From Elusimicrobia bacterium GWC2_64_44 (GTDB lineage Bacteria; Elusimicrobiota; Elusimicrobia; Elusimicrobiales; UBA9959), in assembly GCA_001799845.1 (NCBI GenBank), contig MGUG01000017.1, forward strand, positions 1 to 56,141: a stretch of DNA of 56,141 nt, written 5' to 3'. The notes below the pieces were generated by a model. That model did no database searches. It was given only the letters and a program-made list of their open reading frames with translations, and was not told the DNA's origin. Below are positions 49,667 to 56,141 of this stretch, piece by piece (within the stretch, counting starts at the first letter, position 1; each line of letters starts with the position of its first letter). The translations under genes and the position numbers were made by a program.

Positions 49667-50040
49667 CGCACGCCGGCCAGCAGGGTCTCGACGTGGCCGG
49701 TCTTGCCCGGCGCGCTCTTCTGCACGCAGACCACCGTCGGAACATGCCCCGCGCATTCTTCTTCTGAATACTGCGCGTAGGAGACTATGATGAGCAGGTC
49801 GCCCTTCTGCACCAACCGCGCGGCCGCGCCGTTGACGCCTATCACGCCCTTGTCGCCGTGAATGACGTAGGTGGAGAAGCGCGCGCCGGTGTTGACGTTA
49901 TAGATGTCCACCTTCTCGTTCTCGAGCAGGTCCGCCTGGCGGGCCAGGTCCCGGTCTATGGTGATGGAGCCGTTGTAATTCACGTCGGTCTGCGTGGCCG
50001 CCACGCGGTGGATCTTGGATTTCATCAGGGTGCGTATCAT
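49663..50040 (-). CDS. panD: Aspartate 1-decarboxylase proenzyme
   Basis: This 125-residue pyruvoyl enzyme makes beta-alanine from aspartate for pantothenate. The self-cleavage site is Gly24-Ser25 in NYNGSITID, where Ser25 becomes the pyruvoyl group. Further marks are MKSKIHRVAATQTDVNYNGS, VDIYNVNTGARFSTYVI, GVIGVNGAAARLVQKGDLLIIVSYAQY. The length and N-terminus match the E. coli type. It overlaps coaX by four bases. Confidence 0.95.
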   Translation of the reverse strand: MIRTLMKSKIHRVAATQTDVNYNGSITIDRDLARQADLLENEKVDIYNVNTGARFSTYVIHGDKGVIGVNGAAARLVQKGDLLIIVSYAQYSEEECAGHVPTVVCVQKSAPGKTGHVETLLAGVR

Positions 50041-50816
50041 TTCTTCGCCCTCTCTTTGTTCATCTTCGCGGCCATGCAGGTGCCGGTCAGCACCAGGTCC
50101 GGCACCACCTTGTCGAACAGCTCCGCGCCCTCGAAGAGCTTGGAGAAGCCGCCGGTGCCTATCAGCAGCGCCGAGCCGCCGAAGTATTCCTCGCGGATCT
50201 TGGCGGCTATGCCCTTGATGGCCAGCAGGTTGGAGTAGTAGAGCCCGGACTGGATGGAGTCCACCGTGCTCTTGCCGACGAGCTCCGGCGGCTTGGCTAT
50301 CTCCACGCGCGGCAGCTTGGCCGTGCGCGTGGCGAGCGCCTCCATGGAGATGCGCAGGCCCGGGAGGATAAGCCCGCCGAGATATTCCTTACCCTTCGAG
50401 ACGGCGCAGAAGGTGGTGGCCGTGCCCAGGTCCACGATGATGAGGTTCTGGTCCGGGAACATGGCCGACGCGGCGATGGCGTTGGCTATGCGGTCAGCAC
50501 CTACTTCCAGCGGGTTCTTGTACTTGATGTTGAGGCCGGTCTTCACGCCGCCCTGCAGCAGGAACGGCTCCAGGTTGAAGTATTTCTCGGCCATGTGACG
50601 CAGCGTGTAGAGCAGGTCCGGCACGACGGAGCAGATGGCCACCTCCGTGATCTCTTTCGGGTCCACGCCGCTCTCGCGGATGGCGTTCTTGAAGAACGTG
50701 CCGAACTCGTCCGCGGTGGCGTTGCAGGAAGTTCCGCGGAACTTGGCCACCAGTTTGTCCTCGTTGAACACCCCGGCGAAGATCTGGGTATTGCCTACGT
50801 CGAGCGCTAACAGCAT
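50037..50816 (-). CDS. coaX: Type III pantothenate kinase
   Basis: The 259-residue enzyme phosphorylates pantothenate, the first committed step of CoA synthesis, and in this family needs a monovalent cation and is not inhibited by CoA. Motifs: the phosphate motif LALDVGNTQIFAGVF at the N-terminus, VGADRIANAIAA, IIVDLGTATTFCAVSKGKEYLGG, and LLIGTGGFSKLF near the C-terminus. It overlaps coaB by ten bases. Confidence 0.95.
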   Translation of the reverse strand: MLLALDVGNTQIFAGVFNEDKLVAKFRGTSCNATADEFGTFFKNAIRESGVDPKEITEVAICSVVPDLLYTLRHMAEKYFNLEPFLLQGGVKTGLNIKYKNPLEVGADRIANAIAASAMFPDQNLIIVDLGTATTFCAVSKGKEYLGGLILPGLRISMEALATRTAKLPRVEIAKPPELVGKSTVDSIQSGLYYSNLLAIKGIAAKIREEYFGGSALLIGTGGFSKLFEGAELFDKVVPDLVLTGTCMAAKMNKERAKK

Positions 50817-51484
50817 AGTGCCTCCGTTCTGCTCAGTGTCTGGTGCAGCCAGCCCGCCAGGGCGGCCGCGCCTTCCAGGTCGGCCAGCTTGCGGCCGCCT
50901 TTGTAGATGTGAAAAGGATGCGCGCCGCGCATCTCGGCCATGTCGTTATGCACGACGAGGTCAGCGGCCGACAGCGCCGCTATCTTGGCCTGCGCCTGCT
51001 CGCGGCTGGCGCCGGCGGTCAGCTTGAAGCCCACCAGCAGCGGCGCCGGGCGGTTGCCGGCGGCGGCGTAGCCCTTGATGCGGTCGAGGATCTTGAAGTT
51101 CCGGCGCAGGGTGACCAGCATCACCTCGGGCGAGGAATCCAGCTTGGTATTGCCGCCGGGCGCGTACTGCCGGCCGCCGGCCTCTATCAGGGCGGGGGAA
51201 TAATCGCTCACCGCCGCCAGGTGCAGCACCGCGTCGAAGTTCTCCTTGCGCAGGACCGTGCGCAGCGCGCCGTTTAGCTCGGCGAACGTCGAGAACTCCG
51301 CCACGCGCAGGCCCGGCCCGGCGGGCTTAACGCCGCCCGCGGCGGCGAGGCACAGCACCTCGCAGCCCAGGCCGGAGAGCGTCTCCGCTATGACGCTGCC
51401 CGTCCGCCCGGTGCTCATATTGGTGACATAGCGCGCGGCGTCCAGCGGTTCGCGCGTGCCGCCGCAGGTGACCAGCACTTTCAT
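50807..51484 (-). CDS. coaB: Phosphopantothenate-cysteine ligase, stand-alone CoaB
   Basis: This is a 225-residue enzyme that joins cysteine to 4'-phosphopantothenate. The Rossmann start VLVTCGGTREPLDAARYVTNMSTGRTG, the LHLAAVSDY active-site region and NTKLDSSPEVMLVTL are typical of CoaB. In most bacteria this is the C-terminal half of the bifunctional CoaBC; here it is a separate protein encoded just after a separate CoaC. It overlaps coaC by four bases. Confidence 0.9.
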   Translation of the reverse strand: MKVLVTCGGTREPLDAARYVTNMSTGRTGSVIAETLSGLGCEVLCLAAAGGVKPAGPGLRVAEFSTFAELNGALRTVLRKENFDAVLHLAAVSDYSPALIEAGGRQYAPGGNTKLDSSPEVMLVTLRRNFKILDRIKGYAAAGNRPAPLLVGFKLTAGASREQAQAKIAALSAADLVVHNDMAEMRGAHPFHIYKGGRKLADLEGAAALAGWLHQTLSRTEALCC

Positions 51485-52020
51485 AGATGCTTCCTTATCT
51501 CCAGGTACAGGTCGGCCGGCTCCAGCAGGCGGCCCTCGCCTATGTCGCCGCAGGCCTGGTAGCCCTTGGCGGTGCCCAGCACCTTAACGCCCCAGTCCTC
51601 CAGCGTCTTGACCGAGCGCTTGGTGGCGGGATGCGCCCACATATTGCGGTTCATCGCAGGCGCTATGAGGTAGGGCTTCTTGGTGTCCCAGGCCAGGAAC
51701 AGCGTGGTCAGGAAGTCGTCGGCCACGCCGGCGGCCAGCTTGTTCATGACGTTCGCCGTGGCGGGGCAGACAATGGCCAGGTCCATCCACTTGGTCAGCT
51801 CCACGTGCTCCAGCGCCAGGCGGTCCTCGAAGGTGTCCACGTACACCGAGTGGTGCGTCAGGCCTTCCAGCGTGGACTTGCCTATGAACTTAAGCGCGTT
51901 CTCCGTGCAGACGGTCTTTACGTCGCAGCCGGCCTGCACCAGGCGGGAGATGACCACGCAGGCCTTGTAGCAGGCGATGGAGCCCGTCAGCTGGAATAGT
52001 ACTTTTTTAGATTTTAACAT
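51481..52020 (-). CDS. coaC: Phosphopantothenoylcysteine decarboxylase, stand-alone CoaC
   Basis: This 179-residue FMN flavoprotein decarboxylates 4'-phosphopantothenoyl-cysteine to 4'-phosphopantetheine. It has LTGSIACYKA at the N-terminus, the catalytic His72 in LEHVELTKW, Asn124 in PAMNRNMW and Cys157 in the substrate flap YQACGDIGEGRL. It is the N-terminal half of what is usually CoaBC. It overlaps panC by 14 bases. Confidence 0.94.
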   Translation of the reverse strand: MLKSKKVLFQLTGSIACYKACVVISRLVQAGCDVKTVCTENALKFIGKSTLEGLTHHSVYVDTFEDRLALEHVELTKWMDLAIVCPATANVMNKLAAGVADDFLTTLFLAWDTKKPYLIAPAMNRNMWAHPATKRSVKTLEDWGVKVLGTAKGYQACGDIGEGRLLEPADLYLEIRKHL

Positions 52021-52768
52021 TGTCTATCAGCCTCACTTTGCCCAGTTTAGCGGCCGCGAAACGGCGCCCCCAGCGCTCTTCCACATAATCCGGCCTGAAG
52101 CCGAGCGCAGCGAGCCTGCGCTTTATTTCCGACGGGGCGGCCTTGGAGCGCAGCGCCTTGTACAGCGCCGGGGCCAGCTCGCGGTGAGAGGGCTCCAGCA
52201 GCAGGTTGCGCGAGCTCAGGGCCAGCCCGTCGGGCTCGCGCAGCGTGGGGCAGGGCACTATCTCGGTCTCCAGGAAGAAGGCGGCCGCCATGCCCTTGAT
52301 GAGCCGGTACTGCTGAAAATCCTTCTCGCCGAAATAGGCGCGGTCGGCCTTAACCAGATTAAGCAGTTTTAGAACTACGGTGAGCACGCCGTCGAAATGC
52401 CCCGGCCTGTAAGCGCCGCACAGCTCGCCGCTGTCGGGGGTCTCGGTGACCCGGTAGCGGTAGCCGTCGGGATACATATCCTCCGCCGACGGCAGCAGCA
52501 GGAAATCCGTGCCGGCCGATTCCAGCTTCTTAATGTCCTCGGCCACGGGGCGCGGGTAGCGCTTCAAATCCTGCGGATCGTTGAACTGCGCGGGATTCAC
52601 GAACACGCTGGCCGCTACCAGGTCGCACTCCTGCCGGGCGCGGCCCAGCAGCGACAGGTGCCCGTCGTGCAGCGCGCCCATGGTGGGCACGAACCCTAAA
52701 GTCTCACCGGTGAACAGCGGCCCCGTACGGAGCGTCCGCCAGGCTTTGGTCCCTTTCACTATTTTCAT
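52007..52768 (-). CDS. panC: Pantothenate synthetase
   Basis: This 253-residue enzyme condenses pantoate and beta-alanine with ATP to make pantothenate. Signatures are FVPTMGALHDGHLSLLGRAR with the HIGH-like motif, FVNPAQFNDPQDLKRYPR, RPGHFDGVLTVVLKLLNLV, FGEKDFQQYRLIKGM and GLALSSRNLLL. It is shorter at the C-terminus than many PanC but all catalytic parts are there. Its start lies 65 bases inside the panB reading frame, an unusually long overlap. Confidence 0.95.
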   Translation of the reverse strand: MKIVKGTKAWRTLRTGPLFTGETLGFVPTMGALHDGHLSLLGRARQECDLVAASVFVNPAQFNDPQDLKRYPRPVAEDIKKLESAGTDFLLLPSAEDMYPDGYRYRVTETPDSGELCGAYRPGHFDGVLTVVLKLLNLVKADRAYFGEKDFQQYRLIKGMAAAFFLETEIVPCPTLREPDGLALSSRNLLLEPSHRELAPALYKALRSKAAPSEIKRRLAALGFRPDYVEERWGRRFAAAKLGKVRLIDNVKI

Positions 52769-53549
52769 CTTTAGTCCTCTTTACGGCGGGGAATACCGAA
52801 TTCTTCACCTCGCCGTCGAAATTGTTCAGCGCCTCGGTCAGCAGCCGCCGGCCGTCCAGGTACTTCTTCACAAAGGACGGCGCCGCAGGGTACAGCCCCA
52901 GCAGGTCCTGCATCACAAGCACCTGCCCGTCGGTCTGCGGGCCCGCGCCTATGCCTATGACCGGGATCTTGAGCAAGTTGGTCACGCGCCCAGCGAGAGC
53001 CGCCGGCACGCATTCCAGCACCAGCGCAAAGCAGCCGCGGCGCTCCAGTTCCAGCGCCTGCTCTACGAGCTTTTCGGCCGAAGCCTGGTCGCGCCCCTGC
53101 GTGCGGTAGCCGCCCAGGCGGTTAAGGGACTGCGGCGTCAGGCCCAAATGCCCCATCACCGGCAGGTCGGACTGGACGATATGGGAGATGAGGTCGCCGT
53201 GGCCGTCGAGGCCCTCTATCTTTACAGCCTGCGCTCCGGCGCGGGCCAGCAGCTCAACCGTCTCCATGGCGGGCCCCAGGCCCTTGCGCATGGAGAGAAA
53301 GGGCATATCGCCTATCACCAGCTTGCCCGTTACCGCGCGCGCCACGGCGGCCGTATGCAGCGCCATAAGCTCCGGAGTGGCGGCCAGGGTGGAAGGGTGG
53401 CCGTGCATCACCATGGCCGCGCTGTCGCCCACCAGCACGCAGTCCACGGCGGACTCGGCCGCGAGCGCGGCCAGCGTGTAGTCGTAGGCCGTCACCATGG
53501 AGATCTTGGGGCCCGGCTTGCGGTAATTGTAGAAGTCAGTTATTTTCAT
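52704..53549 (-). CDS. panB: Ketopantoate hydroxymethyltransferase
   Basis: This 281-residue TIM-barrel enzyme transfers a hydroxymethyl group from methylene-tetrahydrofolate to 2-ketoisovalerate, giving ketopantoate. Motifs: MVTAYDYTLA, VDCVLVGDSAAMVMHGHPST, IGDMPFLSM, VKIEGLDGH, MGHLGLTPQSLNRLGGY, ALVLECVPA and IPVIGIGAGPQTDGQVLV. The normal C-terminus is reached near GEVKNSVFPA; the last ~20 residues run on into panC. GAGG precedes the ATG. It overlaps the DUF2520 gene by 14 bases. Confidence 0.95.
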   Translation of the reverse strand: MKITDFYNYRKPGPKISMVTAYDYTLAALAAESAVDCVLVGDSAAMVMHGHPSTLAATPELMALHTAAVARAVTGKLVIGDMPFLSMRKGLGPAMETVELLARAGAQAVKIEGLDGHGDLISHIVQSDLPVMGHLGLTPQSLNRLGGYRTQGRDQASAEKLVEQALELERRGCFALVLECVPAALAGRVTNLLKIPVIGIGAGPQTDGQVLVMQDLLGLYPAAPSFVKKYLDGRRLLTEALNNFDGEVKNSVFPAVKRTKDENSERDQSLADAPYGAAVHR

Positions 53550-54225
53550 ATAGCCTCGCGAAAAGGGAATAGACCTCGGCGTAGGGGTCCGCGCCCAGCG
53601 CCTCGACGTCGGCGGCGATGGTGGCGGCGTCGCGGCGGGCTATGGGCCCGCTCAGCGCGCGCGCCGGGTCGGCGCGGAAATTGTCCAAGGAGGCCTGGAA
53701 GTAGCGCTGCGCCAGGGCGGGGGGCACTTTGAACTTGCGGCCCAGCTCGCCCATGGCCTTCCTCCAGAGCAGCACCGGGAGATTCGCGCCCAGCACGCAG
53801 AGCGCGTGGTAATGCGCCTTGTCGGCCTTCTTAACGCGGAACACCGGGTTGCAAAACTCGGGCACCAGGCGCTTAAGCGAAACGCCGGGCTCGAGCGCGA
53901 AGGGGATGGCGCGGTACTGCGCCAGCGTCAGCGGCCGCGCGGCCAGCGGCATGAACGGGTGCATGGCATAGGCGCCCCCGACGCTGAGCGCGCCGGAAAA
54001 ATGTATGAGGGTCTTACCCTTAAGGAAGGGATTGGCGGCTATGAACGGCGCGATGGCCCCGTCTTTAATAAGGAGGAAGACGGTGGAACAGCCGGCAAGA
54101 ACTTCGGCGGGCGCAAGGCCGCCGAGCCTGGACCAGACTTTATAGGGGATTTTGAGCAGCCTGAAATAGGCCTGCAGGTGAGTGGACGCCCGGCCGTCGC
54201 CGGCTATGCCGTAGGATGTTCTCAT
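53536..54225 (-). CDS. Rossmann/DUF2520 oxidoreductase, candidate PanG-type ketopantoate reductase
   Basis: This is a 229-residue protein. The N-terminal NAD(P) motif is YGIAGDGRASTHLQAYF, followed by FLLIKDGAIAPFI and LIHFSGALSVGGAYAMHPFMPL, with a helical DUF2520 domain from about 120. As I recall it, this domain pair is that of PanG, an alternative ketopantoate reductase described in Francisella. It lies upstream of and overlaps panB, and no PanE is seen, so it most likely supplies the ketopantoate-to-pantoate step. The ATG at 54225 is preferred over a TTG at 54255. Confidence 0.8.
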   Translation of the reverse strand: MRTSYGIAGDGRASTHLQAYFRLLKIPYKVWSRLGGLAPAEVLAGCSTVFLLIKDGAIAPFIAANPFLKGKTLIHFSGALSVGGAYAMHPFMPLAARPLTLAQYRAIPFALEPGVSLKRLVPEFCNPVFRVKKADKAHYHALCVLGANLPVLLWRKAMGELGRKFKVPPALAQRYFQASLDNFRADPARALSGPIARRDAATIAADVEALGADPYAEVYSLFARLYENN

Positions 54226-54267
54226 AACGTGGGTACCTGTCCGAAACCGGATCAAGTCCGCACGTTT

Positions 54268-54296
54268 ATTATAGCAAAGGTTTTATTTTTCCGTAA
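54268..54296 (-). promoter_or_regulatory. Promoter of the pan/coa operon
   Basis: On the minus strand TTACGG (54296-54291), a 17-base spacer and TATAAT (54273-54268) lie across the end of the MEMO1-AMMECR1 gene. The predicted leader is about 40 bases. Confidence 0.6.
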
Positions 54297-55701
54297 ACGC
54301 CGTCACCGTGTAGGTGTAGAGCTCGGCCGAGCCGTCGCGCCAGGCGCCGCCGGAGAGCCCGGACTTGTCCTCGCAGAGCGAGGTGAGGAATTCCTCTTTT
54401 TTCTTGAAGTGCACCCAGACCTGCGGCAGGTAAGTGCCGGAGCGCCGCCCGCTTTTTACATAGACGCCATGCACGTCCTTTTTTACGGCGTCGGCGCTTT
54501 TAACGCGCTCAAGGGGGGACAGCACCGAGATCTCTATTTTCAGCTTGAGCAGCTCGGCCTCCGTCACCGGCGCAAAGCGCGTGTCCTCCAGGGCCGCGGC
54601 CCCGGCGTAAGCGGCCACCATGTCAACCAGCGTCCCGCGCGGATCCAGGCTGCCTATGCAGCCGCGCAGGTCGCCGTCCAGGGTCAGCGTGACGAAGACC
54701 GCGGCGGGCTGGTTGAACTCAGGCCGAGTGTGGAGCGGCTCCTGCGGGGTTTTGCCGGTCTTGAGGGCCACCGCTATGCTGCTGCGCGCCAGGGCCAGCA
54801 GCTCTTTCTTCATCTCCCCGGAAAGTTCCAGCGCGCCACCGGGCTTGGGGCTGGCCGCAGTGTAATAGCCGGCGCCGTAGCCCACCACCTGGGAATCGTC
54901 GCCGGAAACCTTGCCGGAATGGGTGTACTGGAGCAGCTCGAAGTCGTTGCAGCCCAGCTCCAGCGCGGCGGCGGCGCCCGCCGTCATGGGCGCCTGGCCG
55001 CAGGCCGTGGTGTCCATCAGCCCCGCGGTCTTAGACAGCAGCAGCCGGTTGGCCAGCCCGAAGTAGCCCGGAGAGGAATTGCGCATGGCCTGCCGCAGCG
55101 CCAGCAGCACGGAATTGTCGGAGATCTCAGCTATATTGCCGGGCGGGTAATGCGAGAGGTCCGAAGAGACGCAGAACAGCGCCTTGCGCCCGGCCATCGC
55201 CCGGCCCACGGCGCGCCCCGCGTCTTCCAGCAACTTGTCGTCGTCGGAATTGAACAGGAGGGGGACTATCTTTACCTTGTCGCCCTTTAGCGCCTGCAGG
55301 AAAGGCAGCTGCACCTCCACCGCGTGCTCGCCGGCGTGGGCGCGGACGTTCTCCTCGAAGAGCTTGCTCTCTTTAAGCAGCTCTGCGCAGAAGTCAGCGT
55401 CTATCCGCACTTCGCCGAGGGGAGTGGCGAAAGAGCCCTGCGAAAGCAAAGCGCCGCGCCGCAGCCCCATGGTATGGCCGGTAGCCATGATGACCAGCGT
55501 GTCGAAGGAAAGGTCTTTTAGCGCGGCGAAGGCTTTGCCCGCGCAGGCGCCGGAGTAAGGATAGCCGGCGTGCGGCGCCAGTATGCCTGCCAGGCGGCCA
55601 GCGGGCGCCGGGCCTGGCTTAAGGTAGACGTCTACCGTGGCCCGGAGCTTGCCCGGATCGCTGTCGTAAAATTTACCTGCCACGGCGGCTTTTCTGATCA
55701 T
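54283..55701 (-). CDS. MEMO1-AMMECR1 fusion protein
   Basis: This is a 472-residue protein. Residues about 1-275 are the MEMO1 domain (AmmeMemoRadiSam protein B): ILAPHAGYPYSGACAGKAF, IMATGHTMGLRRGAL, AGEHAVEVQLPFLQAL and SSDLSHYPP, with His residues of an extradiol-dioxygenase-like metal site. Residues about 295-472 are AMMECR1 (protein A), with the hallmark LRGCIGSL and KIEISVLSPLERV. A third member of this system is a dedicated radical SAM enzyme; it is not in the window. The function is unknown. TATAAT and GGAGG precede the ATG. Confidence 0.93.
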   Translation of the reverse strand: MIRKAAVAGKFYDSDPGKLRATVDVYLKPGPAPAGRLAGILAPHAGYPYSGACAGKAFAALKDLSFDTLVIMATGHTMGLRRGALLSQGSFATPLGEVRIDADFCAELLKESKLFEENVRAHAGEHAVEVQLPFLQALKGDKVKIVPLLFNSDDDKLLEDAGRAVGRAMAGRKALFCVSSDLSHYPPGNIAEISDNSVLLALRQAMRNSSPGYFGLANRLLLSKTAGLMDTTACGQAPMTAGAAAALELGCNDFELLQYTHSGKVSGDDSQVVGYGAGYYTAASPKPGGALELSGEMKKELLALARSSIAVALKTGKTPQEPLHTRPEFNQPAAVFVTLTLDGDLRGCIGSLDPRGTLVDMVAAYAGAAALEDTRFAPVTEAELLKLKIEISVLSPLERVKSADAVKKDVHGVYVKSGRRSGTYLPQVWVHFKKKEEFLTSLCEDKSGLSGGAWRDGSAELYTYTVTAFTEK

Positions 55702-55750
55702 AAACCCTCCGTTTCAAATTATACATTTGTTTTCCAGCCCCCAAAAAAAC

Positions 55751-55756
55751 TAAAAT
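55751..55756 (+). promoter_or_regulatory. -10 box upstream of tRNA-His
   Basis: TAAAAT lies 10 bases before the tRNA in an A-rich tract. Confidence 0.5.
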
Positions 55757-55766
55757 ATAGGCACAC

Positions 55767-55843
55767 GGTGGTTGTAGCTCAGTGGTTAGAGCGCTCGGCT
55801 GTGGCCCGAGAGGTCGGGGGTTCAAGTCCCCTCAGCCACCCCA
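55767..55843 (+). tRNA. tRNA-His (anticodon GUG)
   Basis: The acceptor stem GTGGTTG / CAGCCAC has one G-U pair. An extra G at position -1 faces C73, the identity mark of tRNA-His. The anticodon loop CTGTGGC gives GTG. The T arm is GGGGGTTCAAGTCCCCT. Unlike the other two tRNAs here, a CCA follows directly in the DNA. The 3' end overlaps the stop of the minus-strand recombinase-like gene. Confidence 0.95.
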
Positions 55844-56141
55844 AATTTCCAAAACTGCCTTTTTCCCCGTCGCCGCGGCTGCCGCGGCGTTAAAATTTTG
55901 CAGTTTCTCCCACGGAAAAGTCAGTTTATAAGAAATCCGTTTCCCGCCAATAATTAAGTTCGAACCGATATTTTTCAATATTTGCAGGTTTTCGGCCGGA
56001 TTTCCAGAAATCGCGGCCTCTCCGACGTGACTCGCGGACTGGTAGAAGGCCCTGACAGGTTCGAACCGTTTATCTCCCTGCCGCGCAAAAGCGGCGAGTT
56101 TCATTTCGATTTCCTTTTTCTCCTCAACGAATGAACGCTTT
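55832..56141 (-). CDS. Serine recombinase-like C-terminal fragment (5' end outside window)
   Basis: The frame is open to the right edge and gives at least 102 residues. A Glu/Lys-rich helix (FVEEKKEIEMKLAAF) leads to FYQSASHVGEAAISGNPAEN, then LQILKNIGSNLIIGGKRISY and KLTFPWEKLQNF. That layout (coiled coil, then SNL-x-GKxISY and a PW/PF-x-L strand) is typical of the last part of large serine recombinases. The catalytic domain would lie outside the window. The sequence is clearly more AT-rich than its neighbours. The stop codon lies inside the tRNA-His acceptor stem, as expected if an element integrated there. Confidence 0.65.
   Translation of the reverse strand, partial: KRSFVEEKKEIEMKLAAFARQGDKRFEPVRAFYQSASHVGEAAISGNPAENLQILKNIGSNLIIGGKRISYKLTFPWEKLQNFNAAAAAATGKKAVLEIWGG

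Overview
The window is a GC-rich stretch of a Gram-negative-type bacterial chromosome: it carries ExbB/ExbD/TonB, a TonB-dependent receptor, several lipoproteins and an AsmA-like protein. Gene order is dense, with many ATGA/TGATG overlaps. Together with frequent ATA isoleucine codons and the mix of genes, this suggests an uncultured lineage such as Elusimicrobiota. That placement is an inference from general resemblance, not from a marker-gene analysis. The organism appears to use a bacterial sigma70-type -10 box, and at many gene starts that box sits exactly six bases before the ATG, which implies leaderless mRNAs.

Layout. 1-7.7 kb: 3' end of groL, an exported Pcm, two divergent GNAT acetyltransferases, a secreted subtilase, a DUF3592 protein, an MFS carrier, and yggS-yggU. 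7.7-14 kb: mtnA, a coiled-coil protein, and an ExbB-ExbD-TonB operon with two tandem paralogous small membrane proteins and an SDR epimerase, then tRNA-Ser. 14-20.6 kb: a 1149-residue multi-PAS/GAF membrane sensor with no output domain, Sua5/TsaC, MgtE and AlkD. 20.6-30.4 kb: a B12-binding-type radical SAM protein with a STAS-like tail, a GT4 glycosyltransferase, a secreted protein of unknown function, an iron-type alcohol dehydrogenase, an ADP-forming acyl-CoA synthetase in beta-alpha order and a 1-phosphofructokinase-like kinase. 30.5-41.3 kb: AsmA-like protein, lipoproteins, CutA, DUF4321, Maf, a QueD-family protein, TrxB, a GlpK-like kinase and a Cas4/RecB-type Fe-S nuclease. 41.4-44.2 kb: tRNA-Arg with a duplicated 3' end, a fused FolK-FolC, and FolP.

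44.3-47.2 kb holds a small regulated two-gene unit, a leaderless secreted protein and a BtuB-like receptor. 47.2-55.7 kb is a minus-strand coenzyme A locus: panB, a DUF2520 protein that probably fills the ketopantoate reductase step, panC, panD, coaX, and separate coaB and coaC. Downstream in the same operon are a TrxR-like flavoprotein lacking its CxxC and an RlmN/Cfr-like radical SAM protein fused to an isochorismatase-type hydrolase. A MEMO1-AMMECR1 fusion lies upstream. The window ends with tRNA-His, whose 3' end overlaps the last codons of what looks like a serine recombinase, so a mobile element probably begins at the right edge.

The most unusual features are: (1) a dispersed, highly structured non-coding repeat (two full copies of about 330-350 bp and one partial copy) whose hairpin arms differ in sequence between copies but keep their pairing; (2) the radical SAM-isochorismatase fusion in the CoA operon; (3) the leaderless-promoter signature; and (4) the tRNA-linked element boundaries.
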